From assembly GCA_008933995.1 (NCBI GenBank), contig WARS01000043.1, positions 2,408,001 through 2,472,000 of the forward strand: DNA of 64,000 nucleotides, written 5' to 3'. The translations under genes and the position numbers were made by a program. Below, piece by piece: positions 39,687 to 52,745 of the stretch. Under the pieces are notes generated by a model. The model saw nothing but the letters and a program-made list of their open reading frames with translations, had not been told where the DNA came from and did no database searches. The stretch is from Datnioides undecimradiatus (taxonomy: Eukaryota; Chordata; Actinopteri; Lobotiformes; Datnioididae). Position 1 is the stretch's first letter. Each line of letters opens with the position of its first letter.

Positions 39687-42244
39687 CAGGCTGCTTTGTT
39701 ACAATAGTTTGTGGGTGTTTGGTGTGTGCGTTGGTTTAGAAAGAGCCTGTATGCACACAGTGGTAGAAAGTCCACCTCTGTACGTGTGAGCGTGTGTGTG
39801 TATTTGTGCGCATTTACACAAAAGAATGACAGTGAGAATAATCAGTGTGTGTGTGTGCTGGTACGGAGACTGTAATGCATTGTGACACATTGTATGGGGA
39901 GCGTCAGCGGCAGCGTGCTCACACAGATGTGATATGTGGCCAGTTTCGCATCCCATTATCCCAGTAAACTGCACGTCGGCGTGCGCGGCTCCAGATTGCG
40001 ATGTCAGCCCGATGTACATTCACTGCGACTGCCGTGTTAAGACTAAGCATATGGCTCCCCGCTCTTCTCTCCGGGCCTCTGCTCGAACAGAGTGACATTA
40101 GTTTGGATCTATCTTCCCGAGCTGGGGCTTTCCATTTGACCTCTGTGAATTAATGCAGCAGTTGTGCTGAAGAATCTCCCCTGCATGCGCTCCCTGCTAA
40201 AATAAGACTTCAAGAGCTCTGCTTTTAAACTGAGACCTCCAGCGTTTGAGAACAAGCGAAGGAATTCTCCTGGATGTGAGGATGCTGAAGTAAATACTGA
40301 AAATGATTGCTAAATTGACAGACTGGTGCAAAGACGTGAAATAAATCAACACTGATTTTGACTGATTTATATTAAAAGTAATCCGTTAAGCAAAAACTGC
40401 AAGCTGCAGCCGGTTTCTCAGGACGTTTCGTCAGACTTAACAAGGAATTTTAAGGTGTCCGTCCCAGCTTTCGCTCCGTGAAGTGACGATGAGCGTTTTT
40501 CATTATTCCCCCCGACACATTACTGAGGCCGCGTCAGACTAACCTCAGCACTTTGTCACGTTAAGGCCGCCTTCTCATTCCTCTCCGTGACGCCGCATTA
40601 ACGCAAAAGAGGATCCTGGCTCTTGCGGCCGTGGGGCCGCAGGAAAAGTTGAATGTGGCTTCTGACTTGTGCCGCATCGCAAAGCAGTGACCAATTACTT
40701 ACTGAAGTTTGGCTGAAAGCATTTTGCGTAATTAACGGTGTAGTTCTACAGTTCACCCCGCCATTGTCAAGACAGGGGATAAAGTGACTGTTGCCGTGGT
40801 AACATCTTTGTAAATGTTAAACTACTGTGTGCTGTGTTTCGCATCTGACAAGCCCTGTCACTGAGTATTGAGCATGCAACGTGGTCATACATGCCGGGTG
40901 ACACTTTTATGACATTAATAGCAATGCACATGGCCTTATATCAAAAAAGAGACCCGCTCAGTGAGAGTGGCAGCTGATGTGTGCTTTTCAGTGCTTCGAG
41001 ATGTTTTCAGCAGGCCTCGCTCACGGCTGTTTCACTCGGGCTGTTTTAAGCGTTCCTTTAAAAACGAGCAAAATACTTTGCTGAGTCGGTCCTGATGGAA
41101 TACGCCGCCGCCGGTGCATCCAGTGCAGCGGTCACGCCACTTTCCATGAAAAGCTTTTGTCTCCGGCTCGGAGGTCAGAGTCCAAACGTCGCTCTGATAT
41201 CAGACGACGGAAACCCAAACAGCCCTCCAAGTAGGGCATGCCACCACGCTGCTTCAAGGCCACTGAGGCTTTAAATGGGGGCCAGTGTTTGCTCCACTTG
41301 CTTTCTGCCAAAGGCGTCGGTCCAGAATCACGTAGACTGAAGCAGACTGAATATTTATTCTAATTAGAAACTATGTACTATAAAGGGAAAGAAGCAGACA
41401 GTGTGCATGCCACTTACTAATTAAGATGATTATTCTGGCATATTTTATCACTTGTGGACATCCTATGATTGCACAAACATTTCAAAGTCACTCCTGAACA
41501 TCTCAGCGCCGTCTACTGTAGCCAAACATCGGTCCCGAAGGACGCGGACCAAAAAAGTGGATCACCGCTGATCAAAACTTTTTGTACGTGCTACAACCGA
41601 GTGCTGTGGGCTTTTGAAGTGCTTCTTAGCCTAGCATTGTCTCCCAAAGGATGCGGAGTGAAATCTGACTCAGCAGGAAGAAGAAAAACATGAAACGCTT
41701 CTTTGACATCGTCCAGATTTAAGGAACGAGATCACACGAGAACTTCAAGGAAACACGTGCAAACTTTGATTTCAATTGATTTCAGTGCTTTGCTTTGTCT
41801 TCTGGCAAACCGATTTTAGTGAAATTAGATCCTTAAAAGGGTTTTGTGGAAGCGATCAGACTTGCACGGCAACTGGACAAACAAATACATGCATACAGGT
41901 GCAGAAGACGCACGCTGTAAAAGCCATATTTAAGCTCAGAGATCATAAATATATTTTAAAATTTTGGCATAATCATGTGTCTCTAGTGAGTGCAATAATC
42001 ATAAACCCATAAAATACACAAATGAATGCACCCAAGATGCCATCCAAACAAACTCGTGGCATTCAGCCACAAAGTTTGACAAATACGGCGGAAAATATGA
42101 AAATAAATACGGATCCAAAATGACGCTGGAAACAAGCAGGTGACCGATTGTAGGTAGGAAGGTAGGAAATGAAGGAAAGAGTGAAGAAGGAGAGTAGGTG
42201 TGACTGTTGTTGAGGAGAGATCCTCCTCTGAGCATTGTGAGCCT

Positions 42245-42560
42245 CATTGCTGTTTCTGTTTCTCACCTGCGTGATTGTCTGCCCCGCCCTGATGTGTTTC
42301 ACCTGCGTCCCATGATCCTCAGCCTCGCCTTGTGCGGTCAGCCTTGACCCGACTCTCTGACACTCCGCCGTAGCTCGCTGTGTCTCGTTCCTCCTGTTTC
42401 CCACGTGGTTTTTCCCTTGGACTTCGATCACTGCCGGCTCCCCTGGTGTTGACCCTGCCTGCCTCAGCACCTTGTAAGGCTTCTGAGTTTGAGTTTATTA
42501 ATAATATTGCACTGCAGCACTGAAGCCTCCAGTGTCTGCATTCGGATCCTACTCTTGCAC
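42245..42560 (+). repeat. LTR-like/retroelement 3' end, copy 1
   Basis: It contains a pyrimidine-rich 'ctgccccgccctgatgtgtttcacctg' stretch, then 'gaccctgcctgcct', a TTAATAATAT word near the end, and 'gtctgcattcgg.tcc'. The same ordered words recur at 52290-52623. The layout (T/C-rich body, AATAA-like word, short tail) fits a solo LTR or a retroelement 3' end. No coding part remains. Confidence 0.5.
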
Positions 42561-42589
42561 ACAACTTTAACCGTACAGTTTACAACTTA

Positions 42590-43150
42590 AATAACATGAA
42601 AATGCTGCATCTAGTGTAAAAGTATAGTCAGCAAAATGTACTTCATGGTCATTCTGCAGTCAAATATCCCCTGTGACGTATAATCTATGTGACATTATAT
42701 AATGCAAATACAGTGTATAAGTTGTATTTTCACTGTAGCTGGTGAAGGCTGAGCAAGTTAGCTCTACTTTATTCAGTCAGCGGCTCCCAACCCGGGGTCA
42801 GACCTTCTCCAAAAGGCCACGTGATAAATCGGAGGGGTCGTGAGATGATTAATGGGTGAGGAAATGAGAAAAAGCAAAAGGTCCGCTTCACAAATTTGGA
42901 TTCATTGTTTTTTTAACATTGGGTAACAATGGAACAGTTATTGAAATGAAAAACAATCTGGGCACTATTGTGAAGCCAGAACTTGTTGAGGAAAGCAGTT
43001 AAATGTGTTGTATTTTATTTACTTATCAGTGTAAAATCCTAATCTGACAACTTGGAGATGAAATATAGCATAACCTCAGCTGGAAACACCTCACAATTGG
43101 ACTTAATTACAGTACTTGTGTAAACGTACTTTCACTTTCCACTGCTGCCA
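42590..43150 (-). repeat. composite repeat with 'agtacttttact'-type border
   Basis: The right end, 'gtacttgtgtaaacgtactttcactttccactg', matches the border of the 36373-36790 family in reverse. The centre, 'cagtcagcggctcccaaccc' through 'gaggggtcgtgagatgatta', is a segment I know from many fish loci. The internal part may be a nested second element. Confidence 0.5.
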
Positions 43151-45342
43151 AAAAGTGATCCAGACGCTGAATGCATTTGTAAACCTGGAAAGCAGTGGAG
43201 GAGGTGGAGGAGGTGCAGCAGCGGGAGGGAAAACGGTGGTTTTGAAGAAGTGAAGAAGCAGGTTTGGATCAGTACCAAGCTCAGACAGGAAGGGAAGAGA
43301 GGATAAAACAACATCTTCTTCTAGATGGACAAGTCAGGTTCCTCCAAACCGTCTGCCTGAGACAGAAAAACCCGCGTATGGTCTGACGTGATAATACGGA
43401 CTGCAGGAATACACTTTGATTAAAGAGCTTTTATAATTGCGCCGATGTGAAATTGCAGCAGCATTAGCACCCCCGCAACCACGAGGCAACACAATCACAC
43501 TGCGCTGACTAACAGAGGAGACGCGCGCACACACCAGCATAAAAAGAAACCTGAGTTTGGAAGTGATGGCTCGGTGCCAGCACAGATGAATTTGGGCCAT
43601 GTTTGAAATCATTTCTGCACTGTACGTTAAAAAAAAGATGATTGTATTTGACGTCAGATGATCCTGACAACCTTAAAAGCTGATTTTCATCACATGGTGC
43701 ATTGTATCAGGATCCACTGTGTGGCTAATGAACACCCAGGTCCTGCCTTTACCCTCACATCTATGATTTATATGCACGCCTGCATTCTGTCCATATTGTG
43801 ATCAGATCTCATTATGCAAAGCAAGCGAACGTGGCAGCTCTTGCTGTACAGCCTGAATGTACTTAAGCTTTTGCTGCAGTGGGTCATCTTTTATCCCAAA
43901 TGAAGCAAACAACAGAAGTGATGACAAGGCTCGTCCAGTTAGGAGACGCCTGTGGGAGAGTGGCAAGCAGCAGGCTCTCCATACTTTTAAGTCAGCTTCA
44001 CCTGGTGTGTGTTCACTGCTTGTTTGCACCTGTAACCACGCCCAACAGTGATGTCACAATGCACCGACAAGACTGCAGGTCACCCATTTATAAAGATGCA
44101 CCTACATTTGAGTGTTTTGTGCTACGAGATCCTTGGACTCGGCCTCATTTCAAATGGAAACCGTATAAACCATACCAACATCAGTGCATTAAGTACTTAA
44201 AATTAGCTTCACTTGACCTCGAACCACAATGCATTAATATGAGTCACAGGAACAAAGTCCTTTTAATTCATGCATTTAAAAATCATTTACTTTTACTGAA
44301 GTGAGCTTTTGCATGCAGGCGCTAATTTGGCAAATTAAAGATGCAATGACCGCCGGTGGTTTCCAAACAAATCCAATCGCATACAAAGAAACAAGCAATA
44401 TCAATGAAGGCAGAATATTTAAATTTATAATATATCCTTCATTTGTAGTAATTCTGCCATTACTTTGTGTTTGGAGATGAAGTTTAACAGCTTTCCATGT
44501 TCAATATGCATTATATTATTCAATATCCAACATATTTATCCAATCTAAATGCTGCAGAGGAAGAGTTGGGTCAAGTCTTTCAGTATTATTTCAGTAAAAG
44601 CATTAAAAAAAAAGGAAATGATGACAAAAACATCCAAATTTAAAATGACAGTTGTCAGATGACAGTTTTACATTTACATCCATGTTAACACAGGCGGGCA
44701 ACGATATTGTTTTAATGTCTAAACGTGTATGAGAATGGCCCCTCTCTGTCCATCAGTTTGTCATATGCTTTTGATTTCGTTTGAAGAATCTGATTAAATG
44801 ATGAATACATTAGGCAGCAAGGAAACCTGGAGGAGCTGCTGCACAATTAATTTGACAAACATGTCCTGGGGAAAAGTGTGAGACGAGAAGAAAAACTCCC
44901 CGAGTTAATTAACAGGAGACGGGTTTCAAGTTTCAGTTCTGTACGTGGACCAGACGACCAGAAATGTGTCTTTTTAAGTGGGGGAGACGTGAACGAATAT
45001 GTGTCCACTGGCTCATTTGTCACGTACAGCTTTTGGTATTTGGCTCCGGTTGAGTTTCAGCGACGAGTGAAGAGCTTAATGTTGATGCTGACGATTTTTA
45101 ATTCCCAGTTTGTTTGACACCCAAGGAGTAAAGTGCAAACGTATCGTCTTTAATCATGAAGTTCTCACCGGTCTCTTCACTAAATATGATTGGTGCTGCC
45201 CATCTGTTCCATCATTACTTTCCACAGTGAGTCCGGCAAAATATTGTTAATTAATGTGTTGTTTTAAAGTTATTTCCTTATGCGGCTTCCTTATCATAAC
45301 CAGTTCATATCAGTTCACTCTGAACAAGCAGTTTTAACTTTA

Positions 45343-45363
45343 ATATATATATATATATATATA
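45343..45363. repeat. (AT)n microsatellite, left flank of transposon
   Basis: About ten AT units directly abutting the left terminal inverted repeat. The matching tract at 46582-46605 lies at the right end, so the transposon apparently jumped into one TA tract and split it. Confidence 0.9.
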
Positions 45364-45392
45364 CACTACTCACAATAAGTTAGGGATATTGT
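45364..45392 (+). repeat. left terminal inverted repeat of the Tc1-like element
   Basis: 29 bp, matching the reverse complement of 46550-46578 at 28 of 29 positions. Outside it is TA. Confidence 0.93.
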
Positions 45393-45462
45393 GAGAGACT
45401 CAGTGGATGTCATACATACAGTGTTTGTTTCACTTCAGAGATTTCTGGGATAGGGAGGCAAT

Positions 45463-46373
<911 letters not shown>

Positions 46374-46549
46374 CATTGTCAGGTTTTTGTTATTTGGGGC
46401 AATCCTTGTTATTGTCTAAATGTTTGGGGTAATAAATATTAAACTAATGAAAATGGTGTTTCTTCTCATTCATTATTAGTAATATCAAAGGGAACTTTCA
46501 CTTATTTCATTAAAATTCAGACCAAATAGGAAAAGCACTCATGTAAATA

Positions 46550-46578
46550 ACAATATCTCTAACTTATTGTGAGTAGTG
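46550..46578 (-). repeat. right terminal inverted repeat of the Tc1-like element
   Basis: 29 bp ending in ...TTATTGTGAGTAGTG, followed by TA and then an AT tract. Confidence 0.93.
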
Positions 46579-46581
46579 TAA

Positions 46582-46605
46582 ATATATATATATATATATA
46601 TATAT
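46582..46605. repeat. (AT)n microsatellite, right flank of transposon
   Basis: About twelve AT units, the counterpart of 45343-45363. Confidence 0.9.
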
Positions 46606-47084
46606 TCTTAATTATTAAATAAAGTAATCAGGCAGAACTTTGATCTTGCTGATCATCATCACAGCTTGATTTAGTTGATTGAAACTGATCTTCACAGGTA
46701 AACCTACTGAGGTATCCTCGAAGGAATGAGATGATTATTATCATTATGAGTTAATGAGATTAATAAAGTGACAGTGTGACCGCAGGAGCATCCGAGATGA
46801 ATAATTCACCCCCGTTTCACCAGCAGCTACAAAACTGCTGACCAAACGTCTTCCAAATCGAATTTGCGACAATTACCTTTGTACTTTACTGCTCGAATCA
46901 AGCTTCAGTCTGAATAAACATGAAATTAAATTGGTCTAATGTCTTTTTTAATATTCCCTTCACTGGGTATGCACTTTGTTTTGACTTATATTCGATGGAT
47001 GAGGTTGTTATGATGGTGGATGCAAGCAGTCGCCTATATCCGGAACCAGCAGACAAAAGCAACATTAGCGTTGATTTGGCTTAA

Positions 47085-47275
47085 TGTTTCTGGCCATTTG
47101 GTATTTCTAAGTCCAATATTCACTCTCCCCTCAGCTGTTTTTGGTCTCCTAAGGGAAACGTCTGGCTCTTTAGCTGCTAAATGCTCCACTATGCTCAACA
47201 GCTGGTTGGTAACTCTGTCTGCCTGCCATTTGGTGTTGCAGCATCCTGCTGTGGCTGACAACAAGTGAACATAAT
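47085..47275 (-). repeat. dispersed repeat, 'gcatttagcagct' family, copy 2 (inverted)
   Basis: Read on the minus strand it gives 'gagcatagtggagcatttag', 'aaagagccagacgtttccct', then 'gagagtgaatattggactta'. It is the best match to the copy at 25795-26010. Confidence 0.7.
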
Positions 47276-47384
47276 GCTAATACAGAACAGAGGATACTGC
47301 CGAATATGTTGCAATGGTGTTATTTTGCTCGTTGAATCTGATATATCTCCTTGAAACGTGCGATATGTAATCGAAATACAGAGT

Positions 47385-47560
47385 CTGGTGATGGGGTGAC
47401 TCAGCGTGGGATCATGGGAGTTGTTGTCTTTAGCAGTCAGCTTCTCCCAGTTGGGATTTCATGATCCAGGAGGTTTTTACCAGGACCTGATTTACCCCAC
47501 AGAGGTCTTCTCCTCTCCAAATCATACTGACCAAGTGATTAAAACTCAGATTTAAGCAGT
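47385..47560 (+). repeat. dispersed repeat, 'catgggagttgttgtc' family, copy 2
   Basis: Same ordered words as 38325-38520: 'gtctggtgatg', 'ggatcatgggagttgttgtc', 'gaggtcttctcctctccaaa'. It sits only about 110 bp from the inverted 'gcatttagcagct' repeat. Confidence 0.65.
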
Positions 47561-49591
47561 TTTACATTACAAAAAAGAGCCGCTCTTTGCTTGATGTTAG
47601 CAACTCAAGACATTAGCCGCTACTAGCATGACACACCTTCATCTGCACAGTCAAGGGATTTGAGTAGGTTGCATTGTGGGTAACATATGGGTTTTGACTC
47701 TAAGGAGTAAAAAGACAGTTTGTTCTGTTTCTTTTATTTAAAGATTATTTAAAGGTGTGCAATGCTAAATTAGAGTTCTCCTCTTTTAGCCTGAATTAAT
47801 ATGAAAACATTCATTAAAGTGGTTTTAAATCAAAAGCTTGTTTCCCCCAGCTGCTGCTGCGTTTAACTTTCTGTCAACACTTTTCTTCTTCTTCCTCCGT
47901 GTTTATGTAGATGACACACAACTTGTTCTGCATCTCAGCTCTTCAATTAGACCCTAATTCTCGCTGTCGTTAAATTTCCAACAGAAATTAACGCGGCGCC
48001 TCTGAGTTTTCGCAAAAATAAATCTGAAACCGCAGCGTGCCGCACACGTGGCTCATCAAAGCTGATTTCTGGTGATATTTGGCTGTAAATGTCAAACCCC
48101 AGCCAGAATCCAGGGTGTTATCTCTTCACTGTTTCTGACTCTGAGCAGAACATCAAAAATAAATATAAAACTTTGTTTTATCAGTCAGAAAACCTTTCCA
48201 AGATAACTTTGTAAAATTCACATCACTGTTTATTTTCTTGTTGCAGTCTGCGGCTTCTCCAGCACTGTTTAAAACAGATAAGGTCTCCATCGCATTTAAG
48301 TGTTTTCCTGCAAGCCGAGTGTACCTGAAACAGTCGTAAATGCTTCCTTACTAAGGTTTTAAACATATAAGTTATGTTGCAGTTTAGCTTTTGAAAGATG
48401 TTTGCCCAAGGCTCAAAATATTGTTTTTGCCATTATTCCCAAAAAAAGGTCAATATTCCTACTAAGCTGTCAGCGTGGATAATGAAAATGAATACAAGCA
48501 GCTGTGCATTCTCCCATTAACGTAATGACATTAACTGCCTCTTTTATTCATTTAAACACCTTTCTGAAAAGGTCAGTGTTGTTATAGTTGAGCATATGTA
48601 AAAACCCGTTGGTACAGTTGATATAAAAAGTGCAATCTAGTGTTTTTGTAGGTGTTTATTTAAAATGTTCTTAATAATTAGCTTTAAAATTTATTTTAAA
48701 TGTAACTTTTTTTCAATTTTTAGTAAAAGGTCAGATTAAAGATGGAACAAGACACACATTTCTGTTGAGTTGGTGCCTAGCAAAATGCTGCGGGTCACAA
48801 AAAAGATGCAGTAAACACCCAAATTCTGAATGCACCATACATATGTCCACAGAGTGCTCCCAAAAACTGACTGAGTCAACATTTTTCAGTCCAAAAATAC
48901 AGTCAGAATATTTAAAAAACTGGAATATTTTATGCACATGAACGTGGACACTGTTGCAGAACAAAAACACTGGATCCCCCTGATGCAATGGCGTCTTTCA
49001 GCAGGACACCTCGCCCTGCAGCGCTGCAGCAATCGTTCACGAGTAGTCTGAGGAACAAAATATCAAGCCCAAGGTGCCGACTTCGACTCCAAAGCATCTG
49101 CGGAGGTCTGATCCATGGAGGCCACGTCCAGCAAGCTGCAGGATCCAGGTGCAGGTGGATTTAAAGTTGCTGCTGTTTGCATTGTGATGCTTCTGAATGT
49201 TTCTCAAATTAAAACCTTTATTTTTTCAGAAATTACACGTCATCTAAACATTTTAGAAAAGTATCTGTTTCACGTCTGAGCGCCTCCCTCGCCGCTCATG
49301 TGCAAAATCACTCCGCAAACACATTTTGAGCGAGTTTGTCTACGAGCAAACTTTAATTAAAGCGAGCAAAGCTACTCCCAACACCTAATCATTACAAATT
49401 TAACAAGCCTCGTCAACGAAGATACAGTGTTGCAAATGAAGAAAGGAAAACAACAGAGAGACGGGGAGAACGCGCAGATGAAAGCTGGTTTTTACCCCTG
49501 TGAAGCTTGAAACGCCGAGCTCTTGCGTTCTACTTCCTGAAACACGTTAATCAGAAGAATCAGGTGAGCAGAATAATAGAGGGTGATGTGA

Positions 49592-49607
49592 TTTTTTTTT
49601 TTTTTTT
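49592..49607. repeat. poly(T) run, 16 nt
   Basis: Sixteen T residues in a row, with nothing recognisable attached. Confidence 0.85.
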
Positions 49608-52289
49608 GGGCTTAATTAATCACAACTACAGTGTAGACAAGAGGGAGCAGCTGCTGGCACTTTGACAGCACGCTTCCTCGTTCCTTTCCATCTTTAAGCC
49701 CAAAGTCCCTGGCACAGATGTATCAATCCCGCTCTCGATTCTTCCCCAACTCCATCTTGATTGTTTCCTCACACCCGTGAAAGTAAGACTTCAATAAGCA
49801 CCTGCACACACGCCGGTGATTCCCTGGGATTTTACCTCCAATCTCTCTCTAATCACAGCTTCAACCTCCTGTGAAACCTCTCCTCCAGCTCTCCCTCCCA
49901 CCAGGCGCTACAGTATCACACTATCACTTTATTGCTTCTCCACGCCGATCTTAAGTCTTACTCCAGGCTGGCTACACTTTTATCCCACATCAGCCGCCGA
50001 CGTCTCTGCCTCTGTCTACCAACAGATTACCCCGACCCCTCTTTTACTCCCATCTCTTGCCCCACAGTAAACGTCTGACACCGATATTAGTTTCATAATC
50101 CACTTTGGGGCGAGCTGCTCTGAGATCTGAGACATTTCAGCCCCCCACCCCAAGCTTCACTATCTAATCCTCTCTGTTTAGATCACCTGGATCACAGCAC
50201 GGGTTTTTGTTTTCAGAGCTCACACTTTGTCTACAGGCCACTGGGATGTACGATCACAAAGCCCTGCGTACAGCCGGGGCGTCTGGTACTTTACCTCCCA
50301 CTGGCCACGTTTCCACACGTTCCTAATCTCTGCGTAATCACTTGATTTGCATCCACATTACATGTTCTTGAAATGAAAAAGGCATAATAGAAATGCATGT
50401 TTACGATGATCTAAACTGTGCTTTTGGACAGGCTGAGTGAAACGCCAAGAGCTGCGGCTGTTGCAGTTCTAGCAAAGGCTAATGGGGACATCTAGTGTTG
50501 ACCGAGGAGAGGAAAGGGAAGTGTTTTCATTCATTTTCCTGCATGATGAGCAGACTCCATCCTCTGTAAACTACAGTTACAGCTAATGTGGAAGCCCTAA
50601 ATCCTAACTGAGAAGAAGCAGAGACTTCAACTCTGCACTGCGCAGATAAGATGTGGTCTGCTGCCGCTGCTCATTGAACCTGGAAGACGTTCTCTTCGTA
50701 CCACAATCTATCGTTTGCGGTGCTGTTGAGCTGTGGTGCATTCGAAAAAGAGGCGTTTCTGTTACTTCTTGATGGACAAAATAATAAAAACACCTGCCAG
50801 TATGACATAAATGGATAAAATAGCCATTTGCACCTCCATAAAACAGCTCAGACAAACATTATTGTATTATAACCTGCAACCTTCTTGCACCTGCAAATAG
50901 GATTTATTGCAGGATTACAGGATTGTTGTATTCATGCACATTAGTTTTAGGTATGACTGCAACTGAGTGCATATCTGAGTACTTGAGCCCTCTTTATCTT
51001 TCCCCGGTTATCTGTCAGTTTTATCCCCCTTACTGCCTCCCCCCCCCCATGCTTTGATTAGCTCCCATTAAGAATCCACTCCAGCACATTAACAAGTCAT
51101 AAAGCTTCGCAATCAACAAAGTCGCACCAGGCCAAAACTCTCCAAGCGAACATTTGGAGGCGGCCACAACGAAACGGAGGATTCAAACGGCAACAAAGTG
51201 GTGCTTGACACCGCTCGGGGATGACTGGAAACGCTGCCGAGGATTTGTGTGTCAAAAGCATCAAAGTCCATGAAAGAGAGAGAGGGGGAGAGACCCCGGG
51301 GAGGGGATGGAGCTATGTTCTCTATCAAGATCGAGGTCCAAACAGTTTTGGCTGGATGGTGCTGGCTGCCGCTGCCGGAGACAAGCAGCCCACAACAGTT
51401 GTCAGTGGTAAAGAAGGGGACTGCAGCTAACTGATTTCACAGGGTTTTATCCACAACTACAGGACATGACAGGGAGCAAATGCAACAAATTGTATGCCAT
51501 TGTCCGTTGCAGTAAATACTGTTTGGTGCATTAAAGCAGTATTTCAGAGCGGGGAGTGGATCGATTTCACCTTACAGTGTTCTCGGTGCACCGAATAAGC
51601 AAGGACCTCTCAGTTAAAAGAAGCAAGCGTGTGACAAATCTGTTGTGCTCATATCCTGTGAAAGGAAGGAAGAATACGCAGTCGGGATCAAACGTTTGTC
51701 CTGATGGGAACATGATTCATCACGCTTGTGTTTTACCCGCTGTAGCTCAGTCTCATCCGTCGTACAGACACGTCCCGGGGTCATTTACAGGCGGTCCAGA
51801 ACGCCGCCGTGAAGCCAGTAACCCGATGAGTTCATGTGTTTTCCCCATGTGTCCTTGAAGTTATCAGAGAAGCGCAGCGGTGGCAGCCAGCCTGATTTAA
51901 GAGCGCCTGGGCCGGGCTCTCTCTCTCACCTGCAGCACACTTTCGCCTTCGTTTGACGTGCTGTTTGACACATTGCACCTCCGCTTCTAAATCACTGACG
52001 ATACTGATATACACACTCCACATTTAGAGTTATTTCTCCAGATGTTTAATTTACCATAAATGCCTTAAACCTCTGTTATCCACTGTCCATCTCCATATTT
52101 ATAATGGCCTCAAAGGCCAAAAAGTACATTTTGAATCCACATAAGGATTTTTGGGATCAGTTTTCAAGTGGAAAATTATGTAACTGCATTCAAAACCATA
52201 ATAAAGTAAATATATGTATGCATTATCAGCACAATTTAACTAAAAAAAATCACCAAATTTGGAGAAACAGTGTTTTCTCTGGACAGTTA

Positions 52290-52623
52290 TGCTACGTTTC
52301 TTGTTATTTCCTGTTTTATTTTGAAAAGTTTTTTTCCCTTGCGTGTTTCTGTCTACTTGTTTCCTGTCTGTGATCAGTTCATTGGTTTCACCCGTGTCTT
52401 GTTTGCCTGCGCTTGTGCCAGTTGCTTTGTTCTTGGTCGGTGCATTTGCTGTGTCAGATTCCATGTGCCTGCCTTGAGTCCGCGTGTGTTCTTTGAGATT
52501 TTGGATTTCTGGTTTTTGGATTTTTGATTGCCTGGATTTCGACCCTGCTTGCCTTGACCACTCGTAAGCCTCTGTCCGTGTCTGCATTTGGGTCCGTCCC
52601 TCCTCGTGACCAAGCCCTGACAA
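52290..52623 (+). repeat. LTR-like/retroelement 3' end, copy 2
   Basis: A T/C-rich body followed by 'gaccctgcttgccttgacca', 'cgtaagcctctg', 'gtctgcatttgggtcc' and a terminal '...ctgaca'. It shares these words, in order, with 42245-42560. The open frame of 148 codons on the opposite strand (52240-52686) is an artefact of this stop-poor sequence. The left edge is approximate. Confidence 0.55.
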
Positions 52624-52649
52624 TGTTAAATGTGCATTTGCCTCTGACA

Positions 52650-52745
52650 TGAAGTATAAAGTGGAAATACTAAAGTAAAGCACCATGAATTCGTACTTAA
52701 GGTCAATACTCGAGTAAACATATTTAGTTACATTCCTCCACTGGT
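52650..52745 (-). repeat. fragment of 'agtacttttact' repeat, reverse orientation
   Basis: It contains 'gtggaaatactaaagtaaag' and 'actcgagtaaacatatttag' ending in 'ccactgg', the reverse-strand border of the 36373-36790 family. It follows directly on the LTR-like end. Confidence 0.65.

Larger units (their letters stand above)
36071..45342. other. fstl5-qdpr intergenic, left part, repeat-rich
   Basis: I see no credible coding exon on either strand. The stretch is built from dispersed repeats (listed separately at 36.4, 38.1, 38.3, 42.2 and 42.6 kb), microsatellites, and unique DNA of no recognised function. Open frames of up to 141 codons (for example 43879-44304) have non-coding composition and no recognisable domain. 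Confidence 0.6.

Noticed and set aside
39498-40019. Val/Cys-rich and Thr/His-rich open frames
   Set aside because: They translate the compound GT/GA microsatellite at 39622-39686.
43879-44304. 141-codon plus-strand open frame
   Set aside because: No recognisable domain, composition rich in H, C and W, no splice or promoter context; compatible with chance.
52240-52686. 148-codon minus-strand open frame rich in Q, K and T
   Set aside because: It lies almost entirely over the LTR-like repeat, whose T/C-rich plus strand is stop-poor when read in reverse. The second copy of the repeat has no equivalent frame.
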